NCBI RefSeq assembly: GCF_018070325.1
Contig: NZ_JAGPXY010000044.1
Coordinates: forward strand, 1 to 53,534
DNA: 53,534 nucleotides
Origin: Micromonospora sp. H61
GTDB taxonomy: Bacteria > Actinomycetota > Actinomycetes > Mycobacteriales > Micromonosporaceae
Reading direction: 5' to 3'
This document shows, piece by piece, positions 18,023 through 25,506 of this stretch. A model generated the notes under the pieces. It was not told the DNA's origin, did no database searches, and was given only the letters and a program-made list of their open reading frames with translations. How positions within the stretch are numbered: position 1 is the stretch's first letter; each line of letters starts with the position of its first letter. The position numbers were made by a program, and so were the translations under genes.

Positions 18023-18559
18023 GTGACCGACGTCGTACCCGTGCCTGTGCAACTGCTCGACCCGGAGCTGCCGTTGCCCACGTACGCCCATCCCGGCGAC
18101 GCCGGGGCCGACCTGGTGGCGGCCGCGGACGTGGAGCTGCCACCCGGCGGCCGGGCCCTGGTGCCCACCGGCGTGGCCATCGCGCTGCCGGAGGGGTACG
18201 TGGGACTGGTCCATCCCCGCTCCGGTCTGGCGGCCAGGCTCGGCGTGACGGTGCTCAACGCGCCCGGTACGGTCGACGCCGGCTACCGGGGTGAGATCCT
18301 GGTCAACCTGATCAATCATGATCGGGAGGTGCCGGCGAAGATCTCCCGCGGCGATCGGATCGCGCAGCTCGTGGTCCAGCAGGTAGCGCGGGCGCGGTTC
18401 GAGCCGGTGGTCGAGCTGCCCGCGTCCCGGCGCGGGACCGGTGGGCACGGGTCCACCGGTGGGCACGCCGGGCTGGTGCCGTCGCCGACGGGCCAGGACC
18501 GGGTCGAGCGGCGGCCGAGCGAGCCGGGCCGCGGGCAGACGGAAGAGGTGGCAGGGTGA
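18023..18559 (+). CDS. dut: dUTP diphosphatase
   Basis: A 178-residue trimeric-type dUTPase that converts dUTP to dUMP and pyrophosphate. All five motifs are present: I YAHPGDAGADL (21-31), II HPRSGLA (64-70), III GTVDAGYRGEI (82-92, catalytic D85 and Y88), IV RGDRIAQLVV (109-118) and V RGTGGHGSTG (137-146). About 32 residues follow motif V, a hydrophilic tail longer than in many bacterial enzymes. The GTG at 18023 has AAGAGGGG upstream. It is the first of a run of same-strand genes shared with M. tuberculosis (Rv2697c onward). Confidence 0.96.
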   Translation: MTDVVPVPVQLLDPELPLPTYAHPGDAGADLVAAADVELPPGGRALVPTGVAIALPEGYVGLVHPRSGLAARLGVTVLNAPGTVDAGYRGEILVNLINHDREVPAKISRGDRIAQLVVQQVARARFEPVVELPASRRGTGGHGSTGGHAGLVPSPTGQDRVERRPSEPGRGQTEEVAG

Positions 18560-18584
18560 GTGTGAACAGCGGAGGGCAGGCGCA

Positions 18585-19247
18585 GTGATCTTCTCCCGAA
18601 AGCGGGCCGATGCGGAGCGGCAGACCCGTGACGAGCGGGCTACCCAGGTCCCGGACCAGGGTGATGCGACGCCGAGGCTGGAGCGCGGCCCGTACGACAT
18701 CTCCGAGAGCTACGACGACGTGCAGCGACTCGACCTGGGCAGCCTGCACATCCCGGCGATCGCCGACGTCGAGGTGCGGGTGCAGGCCGACCCGCAGGGT
18801 GTGGTCCAGCAGGTGGTGCTGGTGCACGGTGACAACGCGCTCCAGTTGGGTGTCTTCGCCGCCCCCCGCTCCGAGGGGATCTGGGACGAGGTGCGCGAGG
18901 AGATCCGGCAGTCGCTGCTCCGCGACGGCGCGAGCGCGCAGGAGGTCGCCGGCGAGTACGGCCCGGAGCTGCACGCCCAGGTGAACACCCCGGACGGCGC
19001 GACGAACCTGCGGTTCGTCGGAATCGACGGGCCGCGTTGGATGGTCCGGGGCGTGTTCCAGGGCCCGGTGGCCACCGACCCGGCGATGGCCGGATCGCTC
19101 GTCGAGTGCCTGGACGGCCTGGTGGTCGACCGTGGGCAGGAGGCGAAGCCCGTCCGCGAGCCGCTGCCGCTGCGGCTGCCCCGGGAGGTCGCCGACCAGG
19201 CCGAGGCCGAGGCGGGCGACGCCGCCGCCGCGCCGCGTCAGGTCTGA
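18585..19247 (+). CDS. DUF3710 protein
   Basis: A 220-residue soluble protein of the DUF3710 family. It starts MIFSRKRADAE and contains GPYDISE, LGSLHIPA, ALQLGVFAAPRSEGIWDEVR and GPRWMVRGVFQGP, ending in an acidic alanine-rich tail. The GTG at 18585 has GGAGGG about ten bases upstream; the frame is open further back, inside dut, without similarity. It lies 25 bases after dut, so the two are probably cotranscribed. Function unknown; conserved beside dut in actinobacteria (Rv2696c). Confidence 0.9.
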   Translation: MIFSRKRADAERQTRDERATQVPDQGDATPRLERGPYDISESYDDVQRLDLGSLHIPAIADVEVRVQADPQGVVQQVVLVHGDNALQLGVFAAPRSEGIWDEVREEIRQSLLRDGASAQEVAGEYGPELHAQVNTPDGATNLRFVGIDGPRWMVRGVFQGPVATDPAMAGSLVECLDGLVVDRGQEAKPVREPLPLRLPREVADQAEAEAGDAAAAPRQV

Positions 19248-19361
19248 CCCGCGCGCACCGGCCCGCCGGAACCAGCCCCGTCGGCGTACGCTGGCGGCAC
19301 GGTTCCGGCGCCGCCGGGGCCGGCCGGGGACGGCGAGCGTGGAGAGGGTGACGCGGAGGTC

Positions 19362-19742
19362 ATGACGACCGACGAGGGCCGGGTGTCGCTGCGGCGCATC
19401 CTGCAGAGGTTCACCGCCAGCGAGGCCGAGATCGACGCGCAGGAGCTGCGTCGGGAGAGCGCCGAGTGCGGCGGGATCCCCGCCCAGCAGTGCTCCCGGG
19501 GCCAGCTGGTCTCGGTCGCCGGCCGGCTGCGCACTGTGGTCTACACGCCGCGCACCAATCTGCCCACCCTCGAGGCCGACCTGTACGACGGCAGTGACGT
19601 GGTGACCCTGGTCTGGCTGGGTCGGCGGCACATCGCCGGGATCGAGCCGGGCCGGCATCTGACCGCCCGCGGCCGGGTGGCGGTGCGGGACGACCGCAAG
19701 GTCATCTACAACCCCTACTACGAGCTGGACTCGCCCAAGTGA
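19362..19742 (+). CDS. OB-fold nucleic acid-binding protein
   Basis: A 126-residue protein. After a helical start (RRILQRFTASEAEIDAQEL) it has an OB-fold pattern: LVSVAGRLRTVVYTP, TLEADLYDGSDVVTLVWLG, GIEPGRHLTARGRV. The family resembles the OB domain of RecG/DNA polymerase III alpha and may bind single-stranded nucleic acid. The ATG at 19362 has GCGGAGGTC upstream. A possible -10, TACGCT at 19287-19292, would give a leader of about 70 bases. Equivalent to Rv2694c by position. Confidence 0.87.
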   Translation: MTTDEGRVSLRRILQRFTASEAEIDAQELRRESAECGGIPAQQCSRGQLVSVAGRLRTVVYTPRTNLPTLEADLYDGSDVVTLVWLGRRHIAGIEPGRHLTARGRVAVRDDRKVIYNPYYELDSPK

Positions 19743-19767
19743 CGGCACTGCGGACGGAAGGCCGGCG

Positions 19768-20451
19768 ATGACGACGGGACAGGACCGGGCGGCACAGCCG
19801 GATACCGACCCTCAGGACGAGGAGCCGCTGCCGACGATCGCCGAGCAGATGGCCGACCAGCTCGGCGGCTGGCGCGGGCTGGTCGAGTCCAGCATCCCGG
19901 TCGTGGTGTTCGTCGTCGCCAACATCATCGGCGAGCTGCGGCCGGCGGTGATCGCGTCGATCGCGGTCGCCGTGCTGATCGCGGGGCTGCGGCTGGCCCA
20001 GCGTCGACCGATCCGGCACGCCGTCAACGGGCTCTTCGGCGTCGGCGTCGGCGCGGCCATCGCGTGGCGCACCGGCGATGAGCGCGACTTCTACCTTCCC
20101 GGCATCCTCTACGGCATCGGCTACGGCATCGCCCTGCTGATCTCGGCCGCGATCCGCCAGCCGCTGGTGGGCTGGATCTGGTCGGTGTTGGTGGCCAAGG
20201 GCCGTTCGGAGTGGCGGTCCGACCCGAAGCTGGTGCGCACCTTCACCCAGCTGACCGTGCTCTGGGGCGTGGTCTGGCTGGCCAAGGTGGGCGTGCAGGC
20301 CGGGCTCTACCTGGCCCACCAGGACACCGCCCTGGGCGTGGCCCGGCTGGCGCTGGGCTACCCGCCGTACGCGCTGCTGTTGCTGATCACGGTCTGGACG
20401 GTGCGCCGGGTCACCCGGGAGTCGCCGCCGGCCCCGCTGCCCAGCGCCTGA
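19768..20451 (+). CDS. DUF3159 membrane protein
   Basis: A 227-residue polytopic protein of the DUF3159 family: TIAEQMADQLGGWRGLVESS, then about five membrane helices. GLRLAQRRPIRHAVNGLFG is a characteristic cytoplasmic loop, and FYLPGILYGIGYG and ALGYPPYALLLL lie further on. Function unknown; conserved in this position in M. tuberculosis (Rv2693c). ATG at 19768. It converges on the RCK protein genes. Confidence 0.88.
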   Translation: MTTGQDRAAQPDTDPQDEEPLPTIAEQMADQLGGWRGLVESSIPVVVFVVANIIGELRPAVIASIAVAVLIAGLRLAQRRPIRHAVNGLFGVGVGAAIAWRTGDERDFYLPGILYGIGYGIALLISAAIRQPLVGWIWSVLVAKGRSEWRSDPKLVRTFTQLTVLWGVVWLAKVGVQAGLYLAHQDTALGVARLALGYPPYALLLLITVWTVRRVTRESPPAPLPSA

Positions 20452-20493
20452 GCGAGGCCCTGCCGACCGGACCGCTCAGCGCGCCCGTCGGGG

Positions 20494-21183
20494 TCAGCGT
20501 GAGCTGCGGGTCCGTTCGACGCTGTCCGGCCCGAGGATCACCTGGCGGACCTGGTCCTCCACCTCGGCGGTGCAGACGAAGATCAGCTCGTCGCCGGCCT
20601 CGATCGGGTCGTCCGGGCTGGGCACCAGGACCCGCTTGCCGCGCAGGATCGCCACCAGGGCGGAGTCGCGGGGCAGCGGCACGGCGTGGATCGGTTGACC
20701 GACGTAGGGGGCGGTCGGCGGCAGGGTGATCTCGACGAGGTTCGCCTCGCCCTGCCGGAAGGTCATCAGCCGGACCAGGTCGCCGACGGTGACCGCCTCC
20801 TCGACGAGCGCGGCCATCACCCGCGGCTTGCTCACCGCGACGTCCACGCCCCACTGCTCGGTGAACAGCCACTCGTTCTCGGCCCGGTTGACCCGGGCGA
20901 CCACCCGGGGCACCGCGAACTCGGTCTTGGCCAGCAGCGACAGCACCAGGTTGGTCTTGTCGTCGCCGGTCGCCGCGACCACGACGTCACAGCCGGCGAT
21001 GTTGGCCTCCTCCAGGCTGCTCAGCTCGCACGCGTCGGCCAGCACCCAGTCGGCGGCCGGCACCCGGTCCGGGCGCAGCATCTTGGGTTGGCGCTCGATG
21101 AGCATCACCTGGTGCCCGTTGTCGATCAACTCCTGGGCGATCGAGCGGCCCACGTTGCCCGCGCCCGCGATGGCGACCCGCAT
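20494..21183 (-). CDS. TrkA-type RCK potassium-uptake regulatory protein (CeoC-like)
   Basis: A 229-residue protein with an N-terminal Rossmann NAD-binding RCK domain (VAIAGAGNVGRSIAQELIDNG, about 3-23; VVVAATGDDKTNLVLSLLAK) and a C-terminal TrkA_C domain (ANLVEITLPPTAPYVGQPI). Such subunits gate potassium channels or transporters in response to nucleotides. The ATG at 21183 follows the stop of the companion RCK gene by three bases. No TrkH/TrkG membrane subunit is nearby; the closest transporter is the divergent KimA-like permease. Confidence 0.88.
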   Translation of the reverse strand: MRVAIAGAGNVGRSIAQELIDNGHQVMLIERQPKMLRPDRVPAADWVLADACELSSLEEANIAGCDVVVAATGDDKTNLVLSLLAKTEFAVPRVVARVNRAENEWLFTEQWGVDVAVSKPRVMAALVEEAVTVGDLVRLMTFRQGEANLVEITLPPTAPYVGQPIHAVPLPRDSALVAILRGKRVLVPSPDDPIEAGDELIFVCTAEVEDQVRQVILGPDSVERTRSSR

Positions 21184-21186
21184 GGC

Positions 21187-21852
21187 TCAGTGCCCTCCTT
21201 CCGGCGGCGTCGCCGCCACCGACGTGACCGCCGCCACGATGTCATCGCTGACCAGCATGAACACCTGGTCGCCCTCCTGTATGACGGTGGAGCCGGTAGG
21301 CAGCGTGCCGATGCCGAAGCGGATCAGGTAGGCCACCCGCGCCCCGGTCGCGTCCTCCAGCGTCCGCACCGGTCGGCCGATCCAGTCCTTGTGTACGGGC
21401 ACCTCGACGATCGACACCGTGCTCGTGGGGTCGCGGAAGATCTCCACGTTGCCCTCCGGCACCAGGTGTCGCAGCATCCGGTCCGCCGTCCACCGCACGG
21501 TGGCCACGGTGGGGATGCCCAGCCGCTCGTAGACCTGCGCCCGGCGCTGGTCGTAGATGCGGGCGGCGACCCGGGACACGCCGAACGTCTCGCGGGCCAG
21601 CCGGGCCGAGATGATGTTGGAGTTGTCGCCGCTCGACACCGCCGCGAAGGCGTCCGCGCGCTCGATGCCGGCCTGTCTGAGCACCTCGCCGTCGAAACCG
21701 GCCCCGGTCACCGTGATCCCGGCGAAGTCGGGGCCGAGCCGGCGGAAGGCGTCGGCGTCCTGGTCGATCACCGCCACCGAGTGCCCTCGGGACTCCAGGC
21801 TGTGGGCGAGGGTCGACCCGACCCGACCACATCCCATGATCACGACGTGCAC
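21187..21852 (-). CDS. TrkA-type RCK potassium-uptake regulatory protein (CeoB-like)
   Basis: A 221-residue RCK protein: Rossmann motif VIMGCGRVGSTLAHSLESRG (4-23), ISARLARETFGVSRVAARIYD, then a TrkA_C domain (TVSIVEVPVHKDWIGRPV). It is paralogous to the next gene, and the pair corresponds to ceoB/ceoC of M. tuberculosis (from memory). The GTG at 21852 is chosen because GGGAGGGACAGC precedes it and the family starts there; a longer frame upstream lacks similarity. The 163-base gap to the divergent permease probably holds both promoters. Confidence 0.88.
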   Translation of the reverse strand: MHVVIMGCGRVGSTLAHSLESRGHSVAVIDQDADAFRRLGPDFAGITVTGAGFDGEVLRQAGIERADAFAAVSSGDNSNIISARLARETFGVSRVAARIYDQRRAQVYERLGIPTVATVRWTADRMLRHLVPEGNVEIFRDPTSTVSIVEVPVHKDWIGRPVRTLEDATGARVAYLIRFGIGTLPTGSTVIQEGDQVFMLVSDDIVAAVTSVAATPPEGGH

Positions 21853-22001
21853 GCTGTCCCTCCCAAGGTGCGTACCACTTCCGCTGCCGGTGACCTTCGA
21901 GTGCGAGCCTGCCACGTCCCGGTCGCTAGCGGGGACCGACCGTACCCCGCCGTCGCGAGCAGCGGTGATCGCCCACCCCCGCGCCCCCGCCGTGGTGGTC
22001 G

Positions 22002-22007
22002 TACTCT
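22002..22007 (+). promoter_or_regulatory. Candidate -10 element of the KimA-like permease gene
   Basis: TACTCT fits the actinobacterial TAnnnT -10 and ends eight bases before the chosen GTG, with no Shine-Dalgarno sequence; this suggests a leaderless transcript. No clear -35. Confidence 0.4.
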
Positions 22008-22015
22008 TGGCGTTC

Positions 22016-24100
22016 GTGGCCAGTCCCACCTCGCTGCTGAAGCGGCTTCTTCTCGGTCGACCGTTCCGGTCCGACCGGCTCCAGCACACCCTCCTGCCGA
22101 AGCGCATCGCGCTGCCCGTGTTCGCCTCCGACGCGCTGTCCAGCGTCGCGTACGCGCCCGACGAGATCCTGCTGACCCTCTCCATCGCCGGTGCGTCCGC
22201 GTACTTCTTCTCGCCGTGGATCGCGCTCGCCGTGGTCGTGGTCATGCTCACCGTGGTGGCGAGCTACCGGCAGAACGTGCACGCCTACCCGTCCGGTGGT
22301 GGCGACTACGAGGTGGCCACTGTCAACCTGGGGCCGAAGTTCGGCGTCGGGGTGGCCAGCGCGTTGCTGGTCGACTACGTGCTCACGGTGGCGGTGTCGG
22401 TCTCCTCCGGGGTGGCCAACCTGGGCTCCGTGGTGCCGTTCGTGGCCACCCACAAGGTCCTGATCGCGGTGAGCGCGGTGGTCCTGCTCACCGCTGTCAA
22501 CCTGCGCGGGCTGCGCGAGTCGGGCACGGCGTTCGCCATCCCCACCTACGGCTTCGTGATCGTGATGCTCGGGATGCTGCTCACCGGGCTGTTCCGGGTC
22601 TTCGTGCTGGGCGACGAACTGCGCGCGCCGAGCGCCGACCTGGTGATCCAGGCCGAGCACAGCGTGACCGGTTTCGCGCTCGTCTTCCTGCTGCTGCGGA
22701 CGTTCAGCTCGGGCGCCGCCGCGCTCACCGGCGTGGAGGCGATCTCCAACGGGGTGCCGGCGTTCAAGGCGCCGAAGAGCCGCAACGCCGCCACCACCCT
22801 GCTGCTGCTCGGCACCATCTCGGTGAGCATGCTGATCGGGATCATCTGGCTGGCCCGGCTCACCCACCTGCAGTTCGTCGAGGATCCGAACCTCCAGATC
22901 GTCTCCGGCCCCGAGGGGTACGTGCAGAAGACGGTCACCACCCAGCTCGGCGAGACGGTCTTCGGTTCCGGATCGATCCTGCTCTACGTGCTGGCCGGGG
23001 TGACCGCCCTGATCCTCTTCCTGGCCGCGAACACCGCGTTCAACGGTTTCCCGGTGCTCGGCTCGATCCTGGCCCAGGACCGCTACCTGCCCCGCCAGTT
23101 CCACACCCGGGGCGACCGGCTGGCCTTCTCCAACGGCATCACCTTCCTCGCCCTCTTCGCGATCGTGCTGATCGTCGGCTTCCAGGCCGAGGTGACGAAG
23201 CTGATCCAGCTCTACATCGTCGGGGTCTTCGTCTCGTTCACCGTCTCCCAGGCCGGCATGATCCGGCACTGGAACCGGCACCTGCGCACCGAGCGGGACC
23301 CGGAGGCGCGCCGCCGGATGGTCCGCTCCCGGGCGATCAACACCTTCGGCATGGGCCTGACCGGCACGGTGCTGGTGATCGTCCTGATCACCAAGTTCCT
23401 GCTCGGCGCCTGGATCGCGATCGCCGCGATGGCGGTGATCTACGCGCTGATGTTGGCGATCCGCCGGCACTACGACCGGATCGCCGTCGAGTTGACCCCG
23501 CCGGACGAGGGTCGGGCCGTGCTGCCCGCCCGCAACCACGCCATCGTGCTGGTCAGCAAGCTGCACCAGCCGACGCTGCGGGCCATCGCCTACGCCCGCG
23601 CCACCCGACCGGACACGCTCACCGCGGTGACCGTCAACGTGGACGAGAAGGACACCCGGGACCTGCAGGCCGACTGGGAGCGACGGGAGATGGCAATCCC
23701 GCTCACCGTGATCGACTCGCCGTACCGGGAGATCACCCGCCCGATCCTGGACTTCGTCGCCTCCACCCGCCGCAAGTCGCCCCGGGACGTGGTCACCGTG
23801 TTCATCCCGGAGTACGTGGTCGGCCGTTGGTGGGAGAACCTGCTGCACAACCAGAGCGCCCTGCGACTCAAGGGCCGGCTGCTCTTCGAACCGGGGGTGA
23901 TGGTGGTCAGCGTGCCGTGGCAGCTCGCGTCGACGGCGAGCAAGAACCTGGACCGGCTGGACGCCACGCTGTCCCGGACCCCGGCGCGTGGGCCACGCAG
24001 CGCCGTGCCACCGCTGGTCGCCGCCCCGCCGGTGGCCGCCGCGCCGCCCGGCGAGGGCGGGCCCGAGAACAGCGAAACGATGAGGAACACACGTGACTGA
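22016..24100 (+). CDS. APC-family permease, KimA-like potassium transporter
   Basis: A 694-residue protein with about twelve membrane helices and a cytosolic C-terminal domain of about 190 residues. The start of the core, LPVFASDALSSVAYAPDEIL, and AYPSGGGDYEVATVNLG followed by LLVDYVLTVAVSVSSGVAN closely recall Bacillus KimA (YdaO), a high-affinity potassium/proton symporter inhibited by c-di-AMP through its C-terminal domain. The soluble domain here (NHAIVLVSKLHQPTLRAIAYA...) has the USP-like pattern of that region. The GTG at 22016 is chosen for the family start and the -10 directly upstream. It overlaps the methyltransferase gene by eight bases. The family is sure; potassium as substrate is an inference strengthened by the divergent RCK pair. 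Confidence 0.88.
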   Translation: MASPTSLLKRLLLGRPFRSDRLQHTLLPKRIALPVFASDALSSVAYAPDEILLTLSIAGASAYFFSPWIALAVVVVMLTVVASYRQNVHAYPSGGGDYEVATVNLGPKFGVGVASALLVDYVLTVAVSVSSGVANLGSVVPFVATHKVLIAVSAVVLLTAVNLRGLRESGTAFAIPTYGFVIVMLGMLLTGLFRVFVLGDELRAPSADLVIQAEHSVTGFALVFLLLRTFSSGAAALTGVEAISNGVPAFKAPKSRNAATTLLLLGTISVSMLIGIIWLARLTHLQFVEDPNLQIVSGPEGYVQKTVTTQLGETVFGSGSILLYVLAGVTALILFLAANTAFNGFPVLGSILAQDRYLPRQFHTRGDRLAFSNGITFLALFAIVLIVGFQAEVTKLIQLYIVGVFVSFTVSQAGMIRHWNRHLRTERDPEARRRMVRSRAINTFGMGLTGTVLVIVLITKFLLGAWIAIAAMAVIYALMLAIRRHYDRIAVELTPPDEGRAVLPARNHAIVLVSKLHQPTLRAIAYARATRPDTLTAVTVNVDEKDTRDLQADWERREMAIPLTVIDSPYREITRPILDFVASTRRKSPRDVVTVFIPEYVVGRWWENLLHNQSALRLKGRLLFEPGVMVVSVPWQLASTASKNLDRLDATLSRTPARGPRSAVPPLVAAPPVAAAPPGEGGPENSETMRNTRD

Positions 24101-25391
24101 GCCGGGCGGTCCGCGGACCGCGACACCCAGGACGCCGTCGGCGTCGACCTCGTCGACGTTCGAGCGGGGGCTGGCCGAGACCGACCGGGTCGAGCTGACC
24201 GTCGACGCGGTCGCCCCCGGCGGGCACTGTGTCGCCCGGGTGGACGGGCAGGTGGTCTTCGTCCGGCACGCGCTGCCCGGTGAACGGGTCATCGCCGAGG
24301 TCACCGAGGTGCACCGCGGGTTCGTCCGGGCCGATGCGGTGACAGTGCTGAAGCCCTCAGCGGACCGGGTCGAGCCGCCCTGCCCGTACGCGAAGCCGGG
24401 TGCCTGCGGGGGCTGCGACCTCCAGCACGTCGCACCGGCCGCGCAGCTGGCCTGGAAGACCGCCGTGATCCGCGAGCAACTGGTCCGCCTCGGTGGGCTG
24501 ACCGACGTCGAGCTGGACCGGCTCGGCGTCCAGGTCGAGGCGTTGCCCGGTGGGCTGCTCGGCTGGCGCTCCCGGGTCCGCTACGCGGTCGACGCCGCCG
24601 ACCGGGCCGGCCTGCTCAAGCACCGCTCACACGAGGTGGTGCCGATCGACCGCTGCCGGATCGCCCACCCGGCCATCCAGCAGCTGCCGGTGCTCACCCC
24701 CACCGGTGCGCGCTGGCCGGCCGCCGAGGCCGTGGAGACCGTCGCCAGCACCGGCGGGGACGTGACCGTCACGGAGATCCGCGACGGGGTGCCCGCCCCG
24801 GTCAGTGGCCCGACCGAGGTCCGCGAGGTCGCCGCCGGACGGGACTGGACGCTGCCCGCGTCCGCGTTCTGGCAGGTGCACCCGGCCGCCGCAGACACCC
24901 TCTCCACGGCCGTGTTCGAGTTGCTGGACCCGCAGCCGGGCGAGGTCGCCTGGGACCTCTACGGCGGCGCTGGGCTGTTCGCCGCCGGGCTGGCCGCACG
25001 GGTCGGCGCGACCGGCCGGGTGACAGTGGTCGAAGCGGCGGCGCAGGGTGTCGCCGCCGCCCGGGAGAACCTCGCCGACCTGCCCAGCGTCGAGGTGGTG
25101 TCGGCCCGGGTGGAGACCGCGCTGGCCCGCCGACGAATCACCGGCCCGGTCGACGTGGTGGTGCTCGACCCGCCGCGCTCCGGGGCCGGCGCCCCGGTGG
25201 TCCGCGCGCTGGCAGCCGCCGGCCCGCGGGCGGTCGCGTACGTGGCCTGTGACCCGGCCGCCTTCGCCCGGGACGTGCGTACCTTCGCCGACCTCGGTTG
25301 GCGGCTGGCGGCGCTACGGGGCTTCGACCTCTTCCCGATGACGCAGCACGTCGAGCAGGTCGGGCTGCTGCTTCCCCCGGACGGGCGGTAG
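24093..25391 (+). CDS. TRAM-domain 23S rRNA/tRNA uracil-C5 methyltransferase (TrmA/RlmD family)
   Basis: A 432-residue enzyme. An N-terminal TRAM domain (about 28-88) is followed by cysteines C97, C105 and C108 (PCPYAKPGACGGCDLQH), which with a later cysteine (PIDRCRIAH) fit the iron-sulphur cluster of RlmD-type enzymes. The SAM domain has WDLYGGAGLFAAGLA and VVLDPPRSGAG, and the catalytic cysteine lies in YVACDPAAFARDV (about C386). It methylates carbon 5 of a uridine in RNA; which one is not clear. The GTG at 24093 overlaps the end of the permease gene, so the two are probably coupled (Rv2689c beside Rv2690c in M. tuberculosis). Confidence 0.92.
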   Translation: MTEPGGPRTATPRTPSASTSSTFERGLAETDRVELTVDAVAPGGHCVARVDGQVVFVRHALPGERVIAEVTEVHRGFVRADAVTVLKPSADRVEPPCPYAKPGACGGCDLQHVAPAAQLAWKTAVIREQLVRLGGLTDVELDRLGVQVEALPGGLLGWRSRVRYAVDAADRAGLLKHRSHEVVPIDRCRIAHPAIQQLPVLTPTGARWPAAEAVETVASTGGDVTVTEIRDGVPAPVSGPTEVREVAAGRDWTLPASAFWQVHPAAADTLSTAVFELLDPQPGEVAWDLYGGAGLFAAGLAARVGATGRVTVVEAAAQGVAAARENLADLPSVEVVSARVETALARRRITGPVDVVVLDPPRSGAGAPVVRALAAAGPRAVAYVACDPAAFARDVRTFADLGWRLAALRGFDLFPMTQHVEQVGLLLPPDGR

Positions 25392-25492
25392 AACACCCCG
25401 CGTCGGCGCCTGACCGGGTGCTCAGCCGCCCACTCCCCGCCCGGCCCGGGTGCGTGGGGCTCGGGCCGAGCTGCGGAGTACCGGGGGGCCGA

Positions 25493-25498
25493 TAGACT
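25493..25498 (+). promoter_or_regulatory. Candidate -10 element of dxs
   Basis: TAGACT ends eight bases before the dxs ATG, and there is no Shine-Dalgarno sequence in between. This fits a leaderless mRNA. The same hexamer occurs before the GT-C-like gene at 29019. Confidence 0.45.
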
Positions 25499-25506
25499 CT
25501 CCGGTC

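Noticed and set aside
20686..24096. Very long open frame (about 1,100 codons) on the plus strand across the RCK and permease genes
   Set aside because: It is a GC-skew shadow of genes with clear domain content; its translation is Arg/Gly/His-rich with no family motif.
21926..24304. Long minus-strand open frame opposite the permease gene
   Set aside because: Low-complexity His/Asp/Gln-rich translation opposite a real membrane protein; no start signal.
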